Positions 62,545 to 64,000 of a DNA stretch of 64,000 nucleotides are shown piece by piece; within the stretch, counting starts at the first letter, position 1, and each line of letters starts with the position of its first letter. This stretch comes from Gordonia sediminis (GTDB lineage: Bacteria; Actinomycetota; Actinomycetes; Mycobacteriales; Mycobacteriaceae): the NCBI GenBank assembly GCA_004193205.1, contig RZUM01000003.1:124001-188000 (forward strand). Direction: 5' to 3'. The notes below the pieces were generated by a model that saw only the letters and a list, made by a program, of their open reading frames with translations, ran no database searches and was not told where the DNA came from. The translations under genes and the position numbers were made by a program.

Positions 62545-62976
62545 ATGCCATCCGCCGATACCGAGATCCGCGTTTCCGAACCGGCACAACTGATCTGGGA
62601 CGTGATAGAAGAGATCTCCCGCGACCGCGTCAGGCAATACGCGCAGGCATCGGGTGACCGCAACACCATCCACATCGATCCGGACGCCGCACATCGGGCG
62701 GGACTCGCCGATCCGGTCGCCCACGGGATCCTCATCCTGGCCCTCATCCTGCGTCATGCCGACGAATGGACGCGCCGTAACGGCGCGCGCATCACCGGAT
62801 GCGACACCCGGTTCATCCGACCCGTCTACGTCGGCGACGTCGCGACCTTGCTGCACCTCACCGGACGCTGCGCCGCACCGGGACAGCTGACGGCCACCGC
62901 GACGGTCCTCGGTCCTGATGGGGCACCCGAGTCGACGGTGATGCGGCCCATCCGGATCCGATACGAGACGGTCTGA
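62545..62976 (+). CDS. MaoC-like dehydratase (hot-dog fold)
   Basis: The 143-residue product has the (R)-specific enoyl-CoA hydratase motif ASGDRNTIHIDPDAAHRAGL with the catalytic Asp and His, then DPVAHGILILALIL. It likely hydrates or dehydrates an acyl thioester as a heterodimer with the preceding protein. The substrate is unknown. It converges on an SRPBCC gene. Confidence 0.85.
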   Translation: MPSADTEIRVSEPAQLIWDVIEEISRDRVRQYAQASGDRNTIHIDPDAAHRAGLADPVAHGILILALILRHADEWTRRNGARITGCDTRFIRPVYVGDVATLLHLTGRCAAPGQLTATATVLGPDGAPESTVMRPIRIRYETV

Positions 62977-63001
62977 CCGCGGCCCTCCGGTGACCAGGCG
63001 T

Positions 63002-64000
<999 letters not shown>

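Overview
The window is high-GC actinobacterial DNA, most likely from Gordonia or a close relative in the order Mycobacteriales (genus is inference). The evidence is a complete Pup-proteasome locus, RbpA, polyprenol-phosphate mannosyltransferase, several F420-type oxidoreductases and two 13E12-family (DUF222-HNH) genes. From dop to rbpA the gene order follows the Mycobacterium tuberculosis stretch Rv2112c to Rv2050 as I recall it; outside that the content is accessory.

Layout. (1) 1-880: 3' part of a 13E12/HNH gene, then an rRNA-leader-like motif and a hairpin. (2) 0.9-16.8 kb: glgP, divergent from dop-pup-prcB-prcA, then pafA, pafB-pafC, tatA-tatC-helY, a DUF4333 membrane protein and a convergent 5'-3' exonuclease. 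This is the pupylation, proteasome, DNA-damage and Tat-export core. (3) 16.9-31.4 kb: pepE, an FDOR flavoprotein and an SDR, then the aerobic cobalamin cluster cobL-cobM-cobK (+), cobG-cobH-cobIJ (-) and cobN (+, behind a cobalamin riboswitch). (4) 31.5-38.2 kb: FxsA, an amidohydrolase, separate lnt and ppm1, rbpA, a small Zn-finger protein and a TerC-like membrane protein. (5) 38.4-46 kb: DUF3263, DUF2236, VOC, a pseudo-receiver/thioredoxin-reductase-like fusion, an LLM oxidoreductase, an FAD oxidase, a Ddn-like protein and a lipoprotein esterase. (6) 46.2-56.3 kb: a LAL-type LuxR regulator beside a two-gene haemoprotein operon (alpha-dioxygenase plus catalase-related protein), then a CYTH-like gene and an AraC-VOC-UvrA2 cassette. 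(7) 56.4-64 kb: a second, complete 13E12 gene in inverted orientation with a perfect LexA box, a type VII-like pair (DUF1023 hydrolase plus small helical protein), a P450, two hot-dog proteins, an SRPBCC protein and a class III aminotransferase cut by the window end.

Two things recur. First, many genes start 5-8 nt after a TANNNT (or close) hexamer, the pattern of leaderless transcripts, and I used this to choose several starts. Second, neighbouring genes often overlap by 4 nt (ATGA or GTGA), marking tight operons. The most interesting unexplained unit is the alpha-dioxygenase/catalase-related pair at 48.9-51.9 kb. It looks like a small fatty-acid hydroperoxide (oxylipin-type) pathway with a perfect 16-bp palindrome upstream. 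I saw no tRNA, rRNA, CRISPR array, integrase or transposase.
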